Assembly (NCBI GenBank): GCA_003599345.1
Contig: QZJP01000083.1
Location: forward strand, 1-40,010
Direction: 5' to 3'
DNA: 40,010 bases
From: Bacillota bacterium
GTDB lineage: Bacteria > Bacillota > Sulfobacillia > UBA995 > UBA9673
Below, piece by piece: positions 1 through 8,627 of this stretch (positions are counted from its first letter, which is position 1; every line of letters begins with the position of its first letter). The notes below the pieces were generated by a model. The model was not told the DNA's origin. It was given only the letters and a program-made list of their open reading frames with translations, and made no database searches. The position numbers and the translations under genes were made by a program.

Positions 1-1116
1 TTACGTGATGAACAGGAAGATCATCGCCAGGGCCACCACCGAGATTATGACCTCGGACACCAGGCCGATCACGAACGGCGTGATTCCGGCCTTCAACCGA
101 GAGAACTCGGTGGAAAGGCCCACCCCGGCGAAGGTGAGCAGGAACAACCACTTGGACATGCCGGCTATGGCCGATATCTGCGGCTTGGCCAGGAGCCCCA
201 AGCTCACTACCACGGACAGGGCCAGGAAGCCGAGGACGAACTTCGGGAACCGGTCCCAGAGGAACTTGCCCTTGTTCTTCACCTCGCCGGTCATGCCCCT
301 GCGGGCATAGGAGACCGCCAGGTAGAGGATGACCAGGCCCATCAGCGCGTTCCGGCAGAGCTTGACGAGGGTGGCCACTTTGCCGGCGCCCTCGGAGTAG
401 GCGAAGCCGGCCGCGACGCATTCGGCTGTGTTATCGACGGCTAGGCCGGCCCAGAAACCGAACTGGGTGTCGCTCATGCCCACGTAGTGCCCTATCACCG
501 GGTAGAGGAATATCATCGCCGCGCCGAAGAGCAGGATAGTGGCGATGGCGTAGGTGGCTTCCTCCTGTTTGGCCTCGATGGCCCCCGCGGCCCCGATTAT
601 GGCCGACACGCCGCAAATGCCGTTGCCGACCCCGATGAGGCTACCCAGCTTGTCACTCAACTTGAACCGCTTGGCCAGCCAGTTGGCGACCACCATGGCA
701 CAGGCTATCTCCACGACAACCAGGGCGATGCCCACGGCTCCTAGAGAAAGGATGCTCGACAGGGCGAACCTCACGCCCATCAGAACGATGCCGGCCTTCA
801 GCCACAACTCGTAGGTGGCGATGCCGGGCAGGAACACCTTGGGAAGGGGAATGGTGTTCCGGATGAGCATCCCGATGGCGATGGCCCAGATCACGTACTC
901 CGTGTGCGGGATCAAGGGAGTGACCAGCTTTCCCGCGTAGCCCACCAGGAACAGGAGTACGATGCCTGGTACGTACTGCAAACCCTGCTTGAGGGTGGCC
1001 CCCAGCCCCACGCCGGCCCCGACGCGGCGCCTGGCCTCGGCCTCGACCAGGCCGGGCACAGCCACGGCTGCCGGCGCGTCAGGCGACGGGCGGACCGGGG
1101 ACGGTGACAGTGTCAT
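1..1116 (-). CDS. YeiH/UPF0324 family putative sulfate exporter (multi-TM)
   Basis: ORF track 1..1143; hydrophobic protein with GIGNGICGVSAI-like and AVDNTAECVAAGFAYSEGAGKVATLVKLCRNALMG motifs typical of the YeiH family. ATG at 1116 preceded by aaggaggaggt, so preferred over 1143. Confidence 0.88.
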   Translation of the reverse strand: MTLSPSPVRPSPDAPAAVAVPGLVEAEARRRVGAGVGLGATLKQGLQYVPGIVLLFLVGYAGKLVTPLIPHTEYVIWAIAIGMLIRNTIPLPKVFLPGIATYELWLKAGIVLMGVRFALSSILSLGAVGIALVVVEIACAMVVANWLAKRFKLSDKLGSLIGVGNGICGVSAIIGAAGAIEAKQEEATYAIATILLFGAAMIFLYPVIGHYVGMSDTQFGFWAGLAVDNTAECVAAGFAYSEGAGKVATLVKLCRNALMGLVILYLAVSYARRGMTGEVKNKGKFLWDRFPKFVLGFLALSVVVSLGLLAKPQISAIAGMSKWLFLLTFAGVGLSTEFSRLKAGITPFVIGLVSEVIISVVALAMIFLFIT

Positions 1117-1161
1117 GCCGCAAACCTCCTCCTTGAGACACACTCAGCGCCGGTCCCGCTT

Positions 1162-1269
1162 TCAGAAGGGTACCGACTTGACCAGACCGGTCGCGACGAG
1201 GAGCACGCCGGCGGTGGCCAGGATGACCGACCACCAGTCCAGCGTGATCCTCCGGCCGAAGAGCGTCAA
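1162..1269 (-). CDS. Unannotated small single-TM protein (35 aa), TTG start overlapping comA stop (TTGA)
   Basis: Reverse-strand reading: TTG ACG CTC TTC GGC CGG AGG ATC ACG CTG GAC TGG TGG TCG GTC ATC CTG GCC ... CCC TTC TGA = (M)TLFGRRITLDWWSVILATAGVLLVATGLVKSVPF*. Purine-rich SD-like stretch (gggggggat) just upstream; overlaps the comA stop by TTGA. Confidence 0.55.
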   Translation of the reverse strand: MTLFGRRITLDWWSVILATAGVLLVATGLVKSVPF

Positions 1270-2108
1270 ACCCTATCCCCCCCTTCCAGCGCGAACGGAG
1301 TCTCGCTCGGCACGGTGACCTTGAGGGTATCGGCCCTCAGGCCGAGCCGCAAGGCCTCCAAGGCGTAGATGTCCGACGGCGGCACGTTCCCCAGGTTGAC
1401 GTTCACGCCCAGGCGCAGGATGAGGTAGGCCTGCTGGTTCTTCAGCGGAGCCTCCCACATGACCGCCTCGGGCCGGTCGAGGCCGGTGATGATGGACTCC
1501 AGCTCGGCCTCCTTCACCGACCCGTCACCGGTGAAGATGCCTACGCCCTTGCCGGACTCGCGGGCCTCGACGATGACCAGCCGCGCTCCGTAGTCGAGGT
1601 CGAACTTGAGGCGGTCCACGACTTCGGCGGGCGGTAGGTACTGCGTCGGGTCCTTCTTGCCGACCTCGCTGATGACGTCGAACCCGGCGTCGAGAACCGC
1701 GGTGATGACGGCGCCCCGTTGCGCGGCGCTCATCCTGATGGTCCCGTCGGACACCTCGATGGCGTCGAACCCCAGACCGGCGACGCGCGAAAGGAACTGC
1801 GACAGCCGGTTCTGCAAGACGGCTATTTCGAGCAGTGTCCCGCCTGGACAGACGGTGATGCCGTGCGAGCGGGCGGCCCTGATTTTCGCCCTGAGCTGCT
1901 CGAGTGGGTAAAGCGCCGCGGTGCCGAAGCTGATCTTCAGGATGTCGAAGTAGTCCGCACCCAGAGCCAGCATGTCGTGAGTCTCGGAAAGACCGAGGCC
2001 TTTGTCTATCACCATGGTGAGGCCTGACTGGCGAGGTTTGGAGCGGCGGCCGTCGAGCGGGCTGTGCAGGACGCCATTGAGGGCCTTCAAGCCAAGAATC
2101 TCTGACAA
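1266..2108 (-). CDS. comA: Phosphosulfolactate synthase (ComA family)
   Basis: ORF 1266..2168; motifs KPRQSGLTMVIDKGLG, DYFDILKISFGTAALYP, GFDAIEVSDGTIRMS, SEVGKKDP match ComA. TTG at 2108 (MSEILGLKALNG) follows gggggaggggggagag. Confidence 0.88.
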   Translation of the reverse strand: MSEILGLKALNGVLHSPLDGRRSKPRQSGLTMVIDKGLGLSETHDMLALGADYFDILKISFGTAALYPLEQLRAKIRAARSHGITVCPGGTLLEIAVLQNRLSQFLSRVAGLGFDAIEVSDGTIRMSAAQRGAVITAVLDAGFDVISEVGKKDPTQYLPPAEVVDRLKFDLDYGARLVIVEARESGKGVGIFTGDGSVKEAELESIITGLDRPEAVMWEAPLKNQQAYLILRLGVNVNLGNVPPSDIYALEALRLGLRADTLKVTVPSETPFALEGGDRV

Positions 2109-2245
2109 AGCTCTCCCCCCTCCCCCTGTGTCTCTCTGTGTTTTCCTTCTCTCCGGCCCCTTGAGCACTCCACACTATGCTCAGTCTCCGGGGCGGGTGC
2201 GGACCCGGCGACCGCCTATCAGCGCGCTTGGCGGGCCGTGGCCTC

Positions 2246-3553
2246 CTAGGATTCCCGCCCGGTGACCATGAGCGACTTCTGGTCGATGAGAACCAGAGCC
2301 AGGATAGCCGCCACGAGCCCTATGCCGCCTGCCGCCAGGAAGAGGACCAGATTGCCGCGGCCCATGAGCAGCCCGAACAGCGGAGGCCCCAAGGCCACGC
2401 CGAAGAAGCGCACGGCGCCGTAGTCGGACGTGATCATCCCCCGGCGCTCCTGTTTCACGGAGCTGGTCACCAGGACGTTGAGCGTCGCCAGTGCGGTCCC
2501 ACTCCCCACGCCGATGAGGAAGATCGCCCCGTAGAGGTAGTACGGGTTCTGGATGAGAGCCAGGCTGACAAGGGCGGCGGTGATGAGCGCGAGCCCTCCG
2601 AAGACGAGAAAGCGCCTGTCGACGAGCTTCTGAAGGTACGTGCCGGACCCGTAGGCCGCGATGGAACTGGCGAGCACCGGGACGGCCAGGACGAGGCCCT
2701 TGAGCACTCCCCGGAGGTGGAACCGGCTCTCGAGGGTCTCCGACAAGAAGAAGAGGGTGCCGAACAGGAGGAATAGAGCGGTCATGCCAGCCAGGAGCGA
2801 CGCGCCCAGGGCGGCTCCTTTCCGGCTGAAGACCTGTAGGACCGACCCGAAGTAGTCACGGGCCGACGACTGCGCGGGGGGCCTCGCCTCCTTGGCCAGG
2901 AGGGCGACGGCGATAGCCACGGGGACGGTAAGGACGGCGAAGAACACGAAAGGAGCGTACCAGGCGGCAAGACCCAGAGCCGCCCCGAGCACGGGGCTTA
3001 CCACCTTACCGAACCCGTTGGTGGCCTCGAGCACGCCCATGGCCTGGTCCCTGGCCGGTCCTGCGTAGAGGTCGCCGGCCAAGGCCAAGGCGATGCTGGC
3101 GGTACCCGCCGCGCCTATCCCTTGCATGACCCGGCCCACCATCAGCAGCGGGAACGCGCCCGCTTGAAAGAGGATGGCCGCGGCGGCCGCGACGAACCCG
3201 CCCAGGGCGTAGAGGCCGAGACCCGGGACCATCACCGCCTTCCGCCCGTAGCGGTCGGCAAGGAAACCCGAGAAGGGAATCATGATACCGGCCGGAACCG
3301 AGAACGCTGTGATGACGAGACCGCTCATGGCCGGGGACACGCCAAGAGCGCTCTTTATGGCCGGCAACACCGGTATCAGGATGGAGTTTCCGAGCACCAT
3401 CACGAACGGGACCAGGGAAAGGGAAACGAAGGCCGCGTCGAACTTCACCTTGTCCGACGCCTGACCCGAGGACCTGGCCTTGGAAGACCCGGCCCCCGTG
3501 GAACCGCGCCCACGCGCCAGGTTGGAGTCCCTGCCGTGCACCCTGGTGCTCAC
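2246..3553 (-). CDS. MFS transporter
   Basis: 12-TM-like ORF with GFLADRYGRKAVMVPG and GRVMQGIGAAG motifs. Confidence 0.85.
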   Translation of the reverse strand: MSTRVHGRDSNLARGRGSTGAGSSKARSSGQASDKVKFDAAFVSLSLVPFVMVLGNSILIPVLPAIKSALGVSPAMSGLVITAFSVPAGIMIPFSGFLADRYGRKAVMVPGLGLYALGGFVAAAAAILFQAGAFPLLMVGRVMQGIGAAGTASIALALAGDLYAGPARDQAMGVLEATNGFGKVVSPVLGAALGLAAWYAPFVFFAVLTVPVAIAVALLAKEARPPAQSSARDYFGSVLQVFSRKGAALGASLLAGMTALFLLFGTLFFLSETLESRFHLRGVLKGLVLAVPVLASSIAAYGSGTYLQKLVDRRFLVFGGLALITAALVSLALIQNPYYLYGAIFLIGVGSGTALATLNVLVTSSVKQERRGMITSDYGAVRFFGVALGPPLFGLLMGRGNLVLFLAAGGIGLVAAILALVLIDQKSLMVTGRES

Positions 3554-3589
3554 GGGCGGTAGTATGTCCGGCAGGAAGGAGAAAGGCCC

Positions 3590-4456
3590 TTGCCCCGGTT
3601 GGACCTGGACAGAGCGGTGGCTGAGCTTGAACGAGAATCCGCCCCGACCGAGTTGGCTCCCGGCAGAGAAGTCCGCCTCGTCGACGAGGCGGTGGTTCTC
3701 CGGGTTGCCTCCGACTACGGCGTACCCAAGCGCCGCCTGGAACTGGCCGCTCTAGAGGCCGGGGTCGCGCCGCGGCGTTACCACAGGAACCTGGGACTCC
3801 TGGGCCTTCACGGCCAGGCTCGACTACTGGAGGCTAAGGTAGGTGTGGCCGGGCTGGGAGGCCTGGGAGGCCTGCTCACCGAGACCCTGGCCCGGGCCGG
3901 CGTGGGACGGCTGGTCCTGACGGACCCCGATTCGTTCGCGGACAACAACCTGAACCGCCAGGCCTTCTCGACCGAGGACAATCTCGGGCGCCCGAAGGTG
4001 GAGGAGGCCGCGGCCCGGCTGGCCAGAATCAACTCCGCCGTCGAGGTCGAGGTTCACCAGGTCGAAGGGGACCGGGACGAGTTTGAGAGGTTGTTCGCGG
4101 GGGCCGCGGTGGTGTGTGACGCCCTCGACAACCTCCCCGCCCGGTTCGCCCTGCTCGACGCAGCGCGCCGGCTCCGGGTCCCGTTCGTCCATGGGGCCAT
4201 AGCCGGCATGACCGGACAAGTCACGACGGTGTTCCCGGAAGACCCCGGGCTCGAGGTGCTCTACGGGCCGCCCCGCGAGGCCCCTTCCCGCGGCGTGGAG
4301 ACCGTTCTCGGGAATCCTTCCCCCACGCCCCCGATGATCGCCGCTCTCGAAGCCCAAGAGGTCGTGAAGATAGTCACGGGCGTGGGGCAGCCCCTACGCC
4401 GGAAATTGCTGATCGTCGACGCCTTCACGCCCTACGCGGCGGTCATCGACCTGTAA
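3590..4456 (+). CDS. HesA/MoeB/ThiF family adenylyltransferase (E1-like)
   Basis: GLGGLGGLLTETLARAGVGRLVLTDPDSFADNNLNRQ nucleotide-binding motif, CDALDNLPARFALLDAARR. Confidence 0.85.
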   Translation: MPRLDLDRAVAELERESAPTELAPGREVRLVDEAVVLRVASDYGVPKRRLELAALEAGVAPRRYHRNLGLLGLHGQARLLEAKVGVAGLGGLGGLLTETLARAGVGRLVLTDPDSFADNNLNRQAFSTEDNLGRPKVEEAAARLARINSAVEVEVHQVEGDRDEFERLFAGAAVVCDALDNLPARFALLDAARRLRVPFVHGAIAGMTGQVTTVFPEDPGLEVLYGPPREAPSRGVETVLGNPSPTPPMIAALEAQEVVKIVTGVGQPLRRKLLIVDAFTPYAAVIDL

Positions 4457-4468
4457 GGAGCCTCCCGG

Positions 4469-5230
4469 CTAGCTTCCCGCGCCCCTCAGGCCGCCCAGCT
4501 CGCGTGCGGCCTTCGCCAGCCGGACGACCAGGTCCAGGCGCTCCTTGACCAGTTCCGCGCTCGATACCTTGCCTTCCTCGTGCAGGAAGACCCCGTAGCG
4601 GTTGACCTCAATGCCCCTGAACCCCGTCCCACCGGATTCCAGGAGGGCCGCCCGCACCTCGGGCGAAAGGACGGCCAAGGCCTCGTCCGGCCGGTGAGCG
4701 AGAACGAGGAAGCGCCGGTCGAACTCCGGCTCGTCCAGGAGCACCTGGCGCCCGGCAGGCGGTTTCCTGACCTTGGAGCGGTCGTAGATGGTGAACCCCG
4801 TCATCTTCACGTTGTGGTAGGCCACAATGCGCGTCGAGTCCGGGGCACCCGCGTCGAAGGCCACGCCCACCGGGACCCTGACCGTGACCGCGAAACCTTC
4901 GTACTCCCCCACGATGGCCGGCAGGCGCCCGTCGACCTTCCAGCGGAAGACATCGGCCTCGCTGGTCACGCGCATGCGCTCGAGGATCGCCGACCCGCGC
5001 TCCTCGGCGCCTGACGTGAGACACGCTAGGCCGAGTTCTCCCGCGGCCTGCTTGAGAACGGCCGTGTAGCGGGAGTGGGCGATCCTGGCCATGACGAACC
5101 AGCCGAATGACCCCGCGGCCAGCACTGCCACCGCGGCGCGGCCGGGGTTCGGGACGAAGGCGATCACGGCCGCGATCCCAGCGACAGTGGCGAAAACAAG
5201 GAACCACGTGAGTCTCTTGAGTAGCGGCAT
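4469..5230 (-). CDS. Membrane-anchored hypothetical protein
   Basis: ORF 4469..5476; start re-placed at ATG 5230 (MPLLKRLTWFLVFATVAGIAAVIAFVP) preceded by ggggaggtgat; two N-terminal TM segments. Confidence 0.7.
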   Translation of the reverse strand: MPLLKRLTWFLVFATVAGIAAVIAFVPNPGRAAVAVLAAGSFGWFVMARIAHSRYTAVLKQAAGELGLACLTSGAEERGSAILERMRVTSEADVFRWKVDGRLPAIVGEYEGFAVTVRVPVGVAFDAGAPDSTRIVAYHNVKMTGFTIYDRSKVRKPPAGRQVLLDEPEFDRRFLVLAHRPDEALAVLSPEVRAALLESGGTGFRGIEVNRYGVFLHEEGKVSSAELVKERLDLVVRLAKAARELGGLRGAGS

Positions 5231-5384
5231 CCGGGTATCACCTCCCCGGGCAGTTTCAACCGGCGGCGGCCCCAGTCCTTCGTGGAGAGGGATACAGGTT
5301 TGAAGCTTCTGACCTCGAAACATCTTCTCTCTTGCTGCGTAATAACACCGTGATACTAACCAGAGGAGAGGATATCTAACCACC

Positions 5385-6104
5385 ATGGTCGGTTCGGCTC
5401 TTGCGCCCGGGGCAGCCCGCGGGACGGCGGGCCCCACGTCTCGTTTCGCAAGACATCTCCACCTGGCGGAGGTCATCCGCTTCCGCGAGGGCCAGACCCT
5501 TTTCGACGAGGGCCAGCGGACGCCGAGAGGTCTCTACTGGCTGGAGTCCGGTCGCGTCAAGTTCTCCCTCTTGACCAGTTCGGGGGTGGAGCGGGTCGTG
5601 GGTTTCGCCGGCGCGGGGGCCGTGTTCGGTGAGGAGTCGGTCCTGGAGGAAGTCGAGCGTCCGGTCATGTGCCAGGCCACGAGCGATGGAGTCGCCTACT
5701 TCTTCGATTGGGCGGCCATCCGGTCGGTGCTCCGCGGCGATCCCGACCTCGCGCTCGAACTCCTGTCCGCCATGGCCCGGAAGCTCGTCTTCTCGGTCAG
5801 GCTCGTGGAGGAGATGACTTTCCTCGGGGTCAAGGACCGCGTGGCTCGTACCTTGGCCCGTCTCGCCACGGGAGGGACCGACCTTGGAATGGCTACGCCG
5901 GCGCGAGCGGTCGAGGTTACTCACCAGGAACTCGCTAGCATGGTCGGGGCCTCTCGGGTCATGGTCTCGCACGCGCTGGCCGAACTCAGAGAAGAGGGTG
6001 TGATCGAGCAACACCGGAGGAAGCTGGTGGTCCGCGACCTCGCCTCGCTGCGCCTGCAGGCCGGGCTAGGACACGCAAGAGCGACCCCGGTGGGCGACCC
6101 ATGA
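5385..6104 (+). CDS. Crp/Fnr family transcriptional regulator
   Basis: cNMP-binding fold (FREGQTLFDEGQRTPRGLYWLESGRVK) plus C-terminal HTH (THQELASMVGASRVMVSHALAELREEGVIE). Confidence 0.9.
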   Translation: MVGSALAPGAARGTAGPTSRFARHLHLAEVIRFREGQTLFDEGQRTPRGLYWLESGRVKFSLLTSSGVERVVGFAGAGAVFGEESVLEEVERPVMCQATSDGVAYFFDWAAIRSVLRGDPDLALELLSAMARKLVFSVRLVEEMTFLGVKDRVARTLARLATGGTDLGMATPARAVEVTHQELASMVGASRVMVSHALAELREEGVIEQHRRKLVVRDLASLRLQAGLGHARATPVGDP

Positions 6105-6179
6105 GAAGCGACAGGTCCGCGGCCCGGTGGACCGTGGACCTGCCCTCAAGCATCGAGGCCGGCACGCGCCGGTCTTTCG

Positions 6180-6293
6180 TCACTTCTTCGCTTCCGCGAC
6201 CTCTTCGTCGCCTGTCTTTTTGGCCGGCCAGATGAAGACAAGAAGCAGGATCGCCGCCAAGATGATGCCGGTTACGGCCAAGAGCTTGAGCAT
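6180..6293 (-). CDS. Small single-TM hypothetical protein (37 aa)
   Basis: MLKLLAVTGIILAAILLLVFIWPAKKTGDEEVAEAKK; TM followed by charged tail; ATG at 6293. Confidence 0.5.
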   Translation of the reverse strand: MLKLLAVTGIILAAILLLVFIWPAKKTGDEEVAEAKK

Positions 6294-6350
6294 CTTCACC
6301 CTCCCTCGACCCGGGCCCTGTGTTGGTCGTGAGCCACGCAGCCGGGGAGG

Positions 6351-6359
6351 ATTGTACCA
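6351..6359 (-). promoter_or_regulatory. Extended -10 promoter candidate (TGGTACAAT) for the 37-aa ORF
   Basis: Reverse strand reads gcaagaTGGTACAATcctcc, matching TGnTATAAT. Confidence 0.4.
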
Positions 6360-6453
6360 TCTTGCTACAAGCGTTTCTGTAAACTGCTTGACATTCAGAT
6401 CCACTGCCCCCACGCCTGGGCCGTGCCGTTCGGCCATGGCCCCCGGGCTCTCT

Positions 6454-7320
6454 CTACGCCGCCGCGACCAGGCCCTGGTCGACCAGGAACGATAACACCT
6501 CTCTGAAGACGTCCTCTTTCTCGTCTTCCTGGAAGAGTTCGTGGTAGAAGCCGTCCCACAGCTTCAGAGCCTTGGGGATGTCGCCCAGACCATCGTAGAA
6601 TAGACGGCTGCCCTCGAAGTGGGTCAGGCGATCCGCGGTCCCATGCATGATACAGGCGGGAATGCGGACACTCGCCGCGCTCGCCGCGGTCTCAGCCATG
6701 CCCTCCGTCAGCGATATGAAGAAACGGGCGGTGACTTTCCGCTCGACAAGTGGGTCGGCCACGTATTTCCGCCCCACCTCCGGGTTGCGGGCCAGGTCTC
6801 CCGGGTCGAGTTCGTTGGTCATGGCGAACTTCGGGGCAATCCCGGAGAGGATCTTCCCGAGGGTGGCCTTCCAGCCCGGGACCTCCAGGGCCAAACGAAG
6901 GGGCGGCCCGGAGACCGTCACGGCCGCGAAGCGGTCGCCGTGACGGGCCGCGGTCGCCAGCGCGATTAGGCCGCCCAGGGAGTGCCCGATGAGGACGACC
7001 TTCGCCCCCGGGTGGCGGGTGCCCACCATCTCCCGGAAGAACAGGACGTCGTCGACGTAGTCCTGGAAACGGTCCACGTGACCCCGGGTGCCGCCGGACT
7101 GCCCGAACCCGCGAAGGTCGAAGGCGAAGACGGGCATCCCCCGCGAGGCGAAATACCGGCCCAGGTCCTCATACCGGCCGGAATGCTCCCCCATGCCGTG
7201 GACGAACAGCGCGACGGTCTTCGGCCGCGCCCCCGGCGTCGACCACTCCCGCCAGAAGAACCCGGTTCCCTTGGGGCCGGTCACTCTCCCGGCCTCGACT
7301 CTCACATCCGCTGTAGCCAT
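6454..7320 (-). CDS. Alpha/beta hydrolase (monoacylglycerol lipase-like)
   Basis: VHGMGEHSGRY, FDLRGFGQSGGTRGH, VLIGHSLGGLIALATA (GxSxG), IMHGTADRLTHFEGS. Confidence 0.87.
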   Translation of the reverse strand: MATADVRVEAGRVTGPKGTGFFWREWSTPGARPKTVALFVHGMGEHSGRYEDLGRYFASRGMPVFAFDLRGFGQSGGTRGHVDRFQDYVDDVLFFREMVGTRHPGAKVVLIGHSLGGLIALATAARHGDRFAAVTVSGPPLRLALEVPGWKATLGKILSGIAPKFAMTNELDPGDLARNPEVGRKYVADPLVERKVTARFFISLTEGMAETAASAASVRIPACIMHGTADRLTHFEGSRLFYDGLGDIPKALKLWDGFYHELFQEDEKEDVFREVLSFLVDQGLVAAA

Positions 7321-7429
7321 CGAGCAAGACCCCCCTTCACATCCTGAGGGGGTAATTCGACGGCCCGTGACGGGGACCTACTATCGTGGCGGGGGGTTCC
7401 GCGCGGGGCGCGGCGGGCGGCGGGGCCTC

Positions 7430-7717
7430 CTAGGTGGCGGGGCGCCAGGTGTCCACGTTCTCGGGCTCGCGGTCGGGGTGCAAGGCCCGGTACTGCGTGA
7501 GGAGTTCGTCCTTGGACTCGCGGTGCTCCGGATCCGGCACGATGGCATCCGTGGGACACACGCCCACGCACTGCTGTTCGTCATAGAAACCAAGGCACTC
7601 GGTGCATCGCTCCGGGTCGACGACGTAGTAGTCGTCTCCGGGGCTGATGGCGTCGTTGGGACAGGTCGGCTCGCAAGCCCCGCAGTAGACACATTCCTCG
7701 TTTATCTTGACGGCCAA
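7430..7717 (-). CDS. YfhL family 4Fe-4S dicluster ferredoxin
   Basis: CVYCGACEPTCPNDAIS ... CTECLGFYDEQQCVGVCPTDAI, with the extended loop in cluster II. Confidence 0.9.
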   Translation of the reverse strand: MAVKINEECVYCGACEPTCPNDAISPGDDYYVVDPERCTECLGFYDEQQCVGVCPTDAIVPDPEHRESKDELLTQYRALHPDREPENVDTWRPAT

Positions 7718-7772
7718 AGTACTCGACCTCCCGGACCGGGGTCTCGGCTATTCTTGCCCCGGCCGGCCGTGG

Positions 7773-8603
7773 CTATGTGGCCCGGAGGACGCTCAAGTCC
7801 CGGCCGAGGTCGGAGAACCCTCCGCGCGGGCCCCGGCGCTCCAGGACGGCCCCAATGGCTTGAAGGTGATCACCGAGGATGAGCTCGGCCATGTCCGGGC
7901 CTGCCCACGGCCGGGGGCCTGAGCCCGTCCCCCGGTTGGCGACTATGGTGTTGACCGTGTGCACCGACCGCACGTCGAGGCCGGCCATCACCGCCAGGGC
8001 CTGGGCGAGCGGCGGCACGGCAAGGGCGGCGTACCCCACGAGCCTGACCGCCCTGGGCGACAAGGCGTGCGGAACCGACAAGAGGCTGTCCAGACCGAGA
8101 TCGGGGCGCCCGAGGACTCCGTTGAGCGTCCGGCGAGCCGAGGCCACCGGTCCCGAGGAGGCCCAACCCTCGACAAGCGGTGTCAGCCGGTTGAGGGCGA
8201 GGTCTACCCCGCCCCTCACGGCCTGCACGAAGGGGGTGATATCGCTCGCGGGGATGGGGAAGTCCGCGTCCAGAAAAACGAGGACTCCGGCCCCTTCGGC
8301 CAGGGCCCACCGTGCGGCCACGGCGCGACCGACGTCGTGGCCCAGCCGTCCTCCGTAGTCCCGCACCCTGATATTGAGGCGGCCGGCGGTCCGGCCGGCT
8401 GAACGGATGGTCGAGGCGACCTCAAGCACCCGACGGGCTGTGCCGTCGGTGGTACCGTTCACGACCACGTAGGCCGAGTCGACCTCCGGGCACAGGGCGG
8501 CCTGGGTGAGAACGTCACCTATGGTCTTCTCTTCGTCGAGAGCGGGTACGCACACGACGGCGGGTCCCGCTTCGGGTCGTCCGGCGCAGGTGGAATCGGG
8601 CAT
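7773..8603 (-). CDS. Glycosyltransferase family 2-like protein
   Basis: VVCVPALDEEKTIGDVL, VNGTTDGTARRV, VLVFLDADFPIP. Confidence 0.8.
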   Translation of the reverse strand: MPDSTCAGRPEAGPAVVCVPALDEEKTIGDVLTQAALCPEVDSAYVVVNGTTDGTARRVLEVASTIRSAGRTAGRLNIRVRDYGGRLGHDVGRAVAARWALAEGAGVLVFLDADFPIPASDITPFVQAVRGGVDLALNRLTPLVEGWASSGPVASARRTLNGVLGRPDLGLDSLLSVPHALSPRAVRLVGYAALAVPPLAQALAVMAGLDVRSVHTVNTIVANRGTGSGPRPWAGPDMAELILGDHLQAIGAVLERRGPRGGFSDLGRDLSVLRAT

Positions 8604-8627
8604 CGCCCAGCCCCCCGGTAGCGAATC

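Noticed and set aside
6115-6145. Palindromic ggtcc/ggacc elements between convergent genes as terminator
   Set aside because: Arms are short and imperfect, with no T-tract on either strand.
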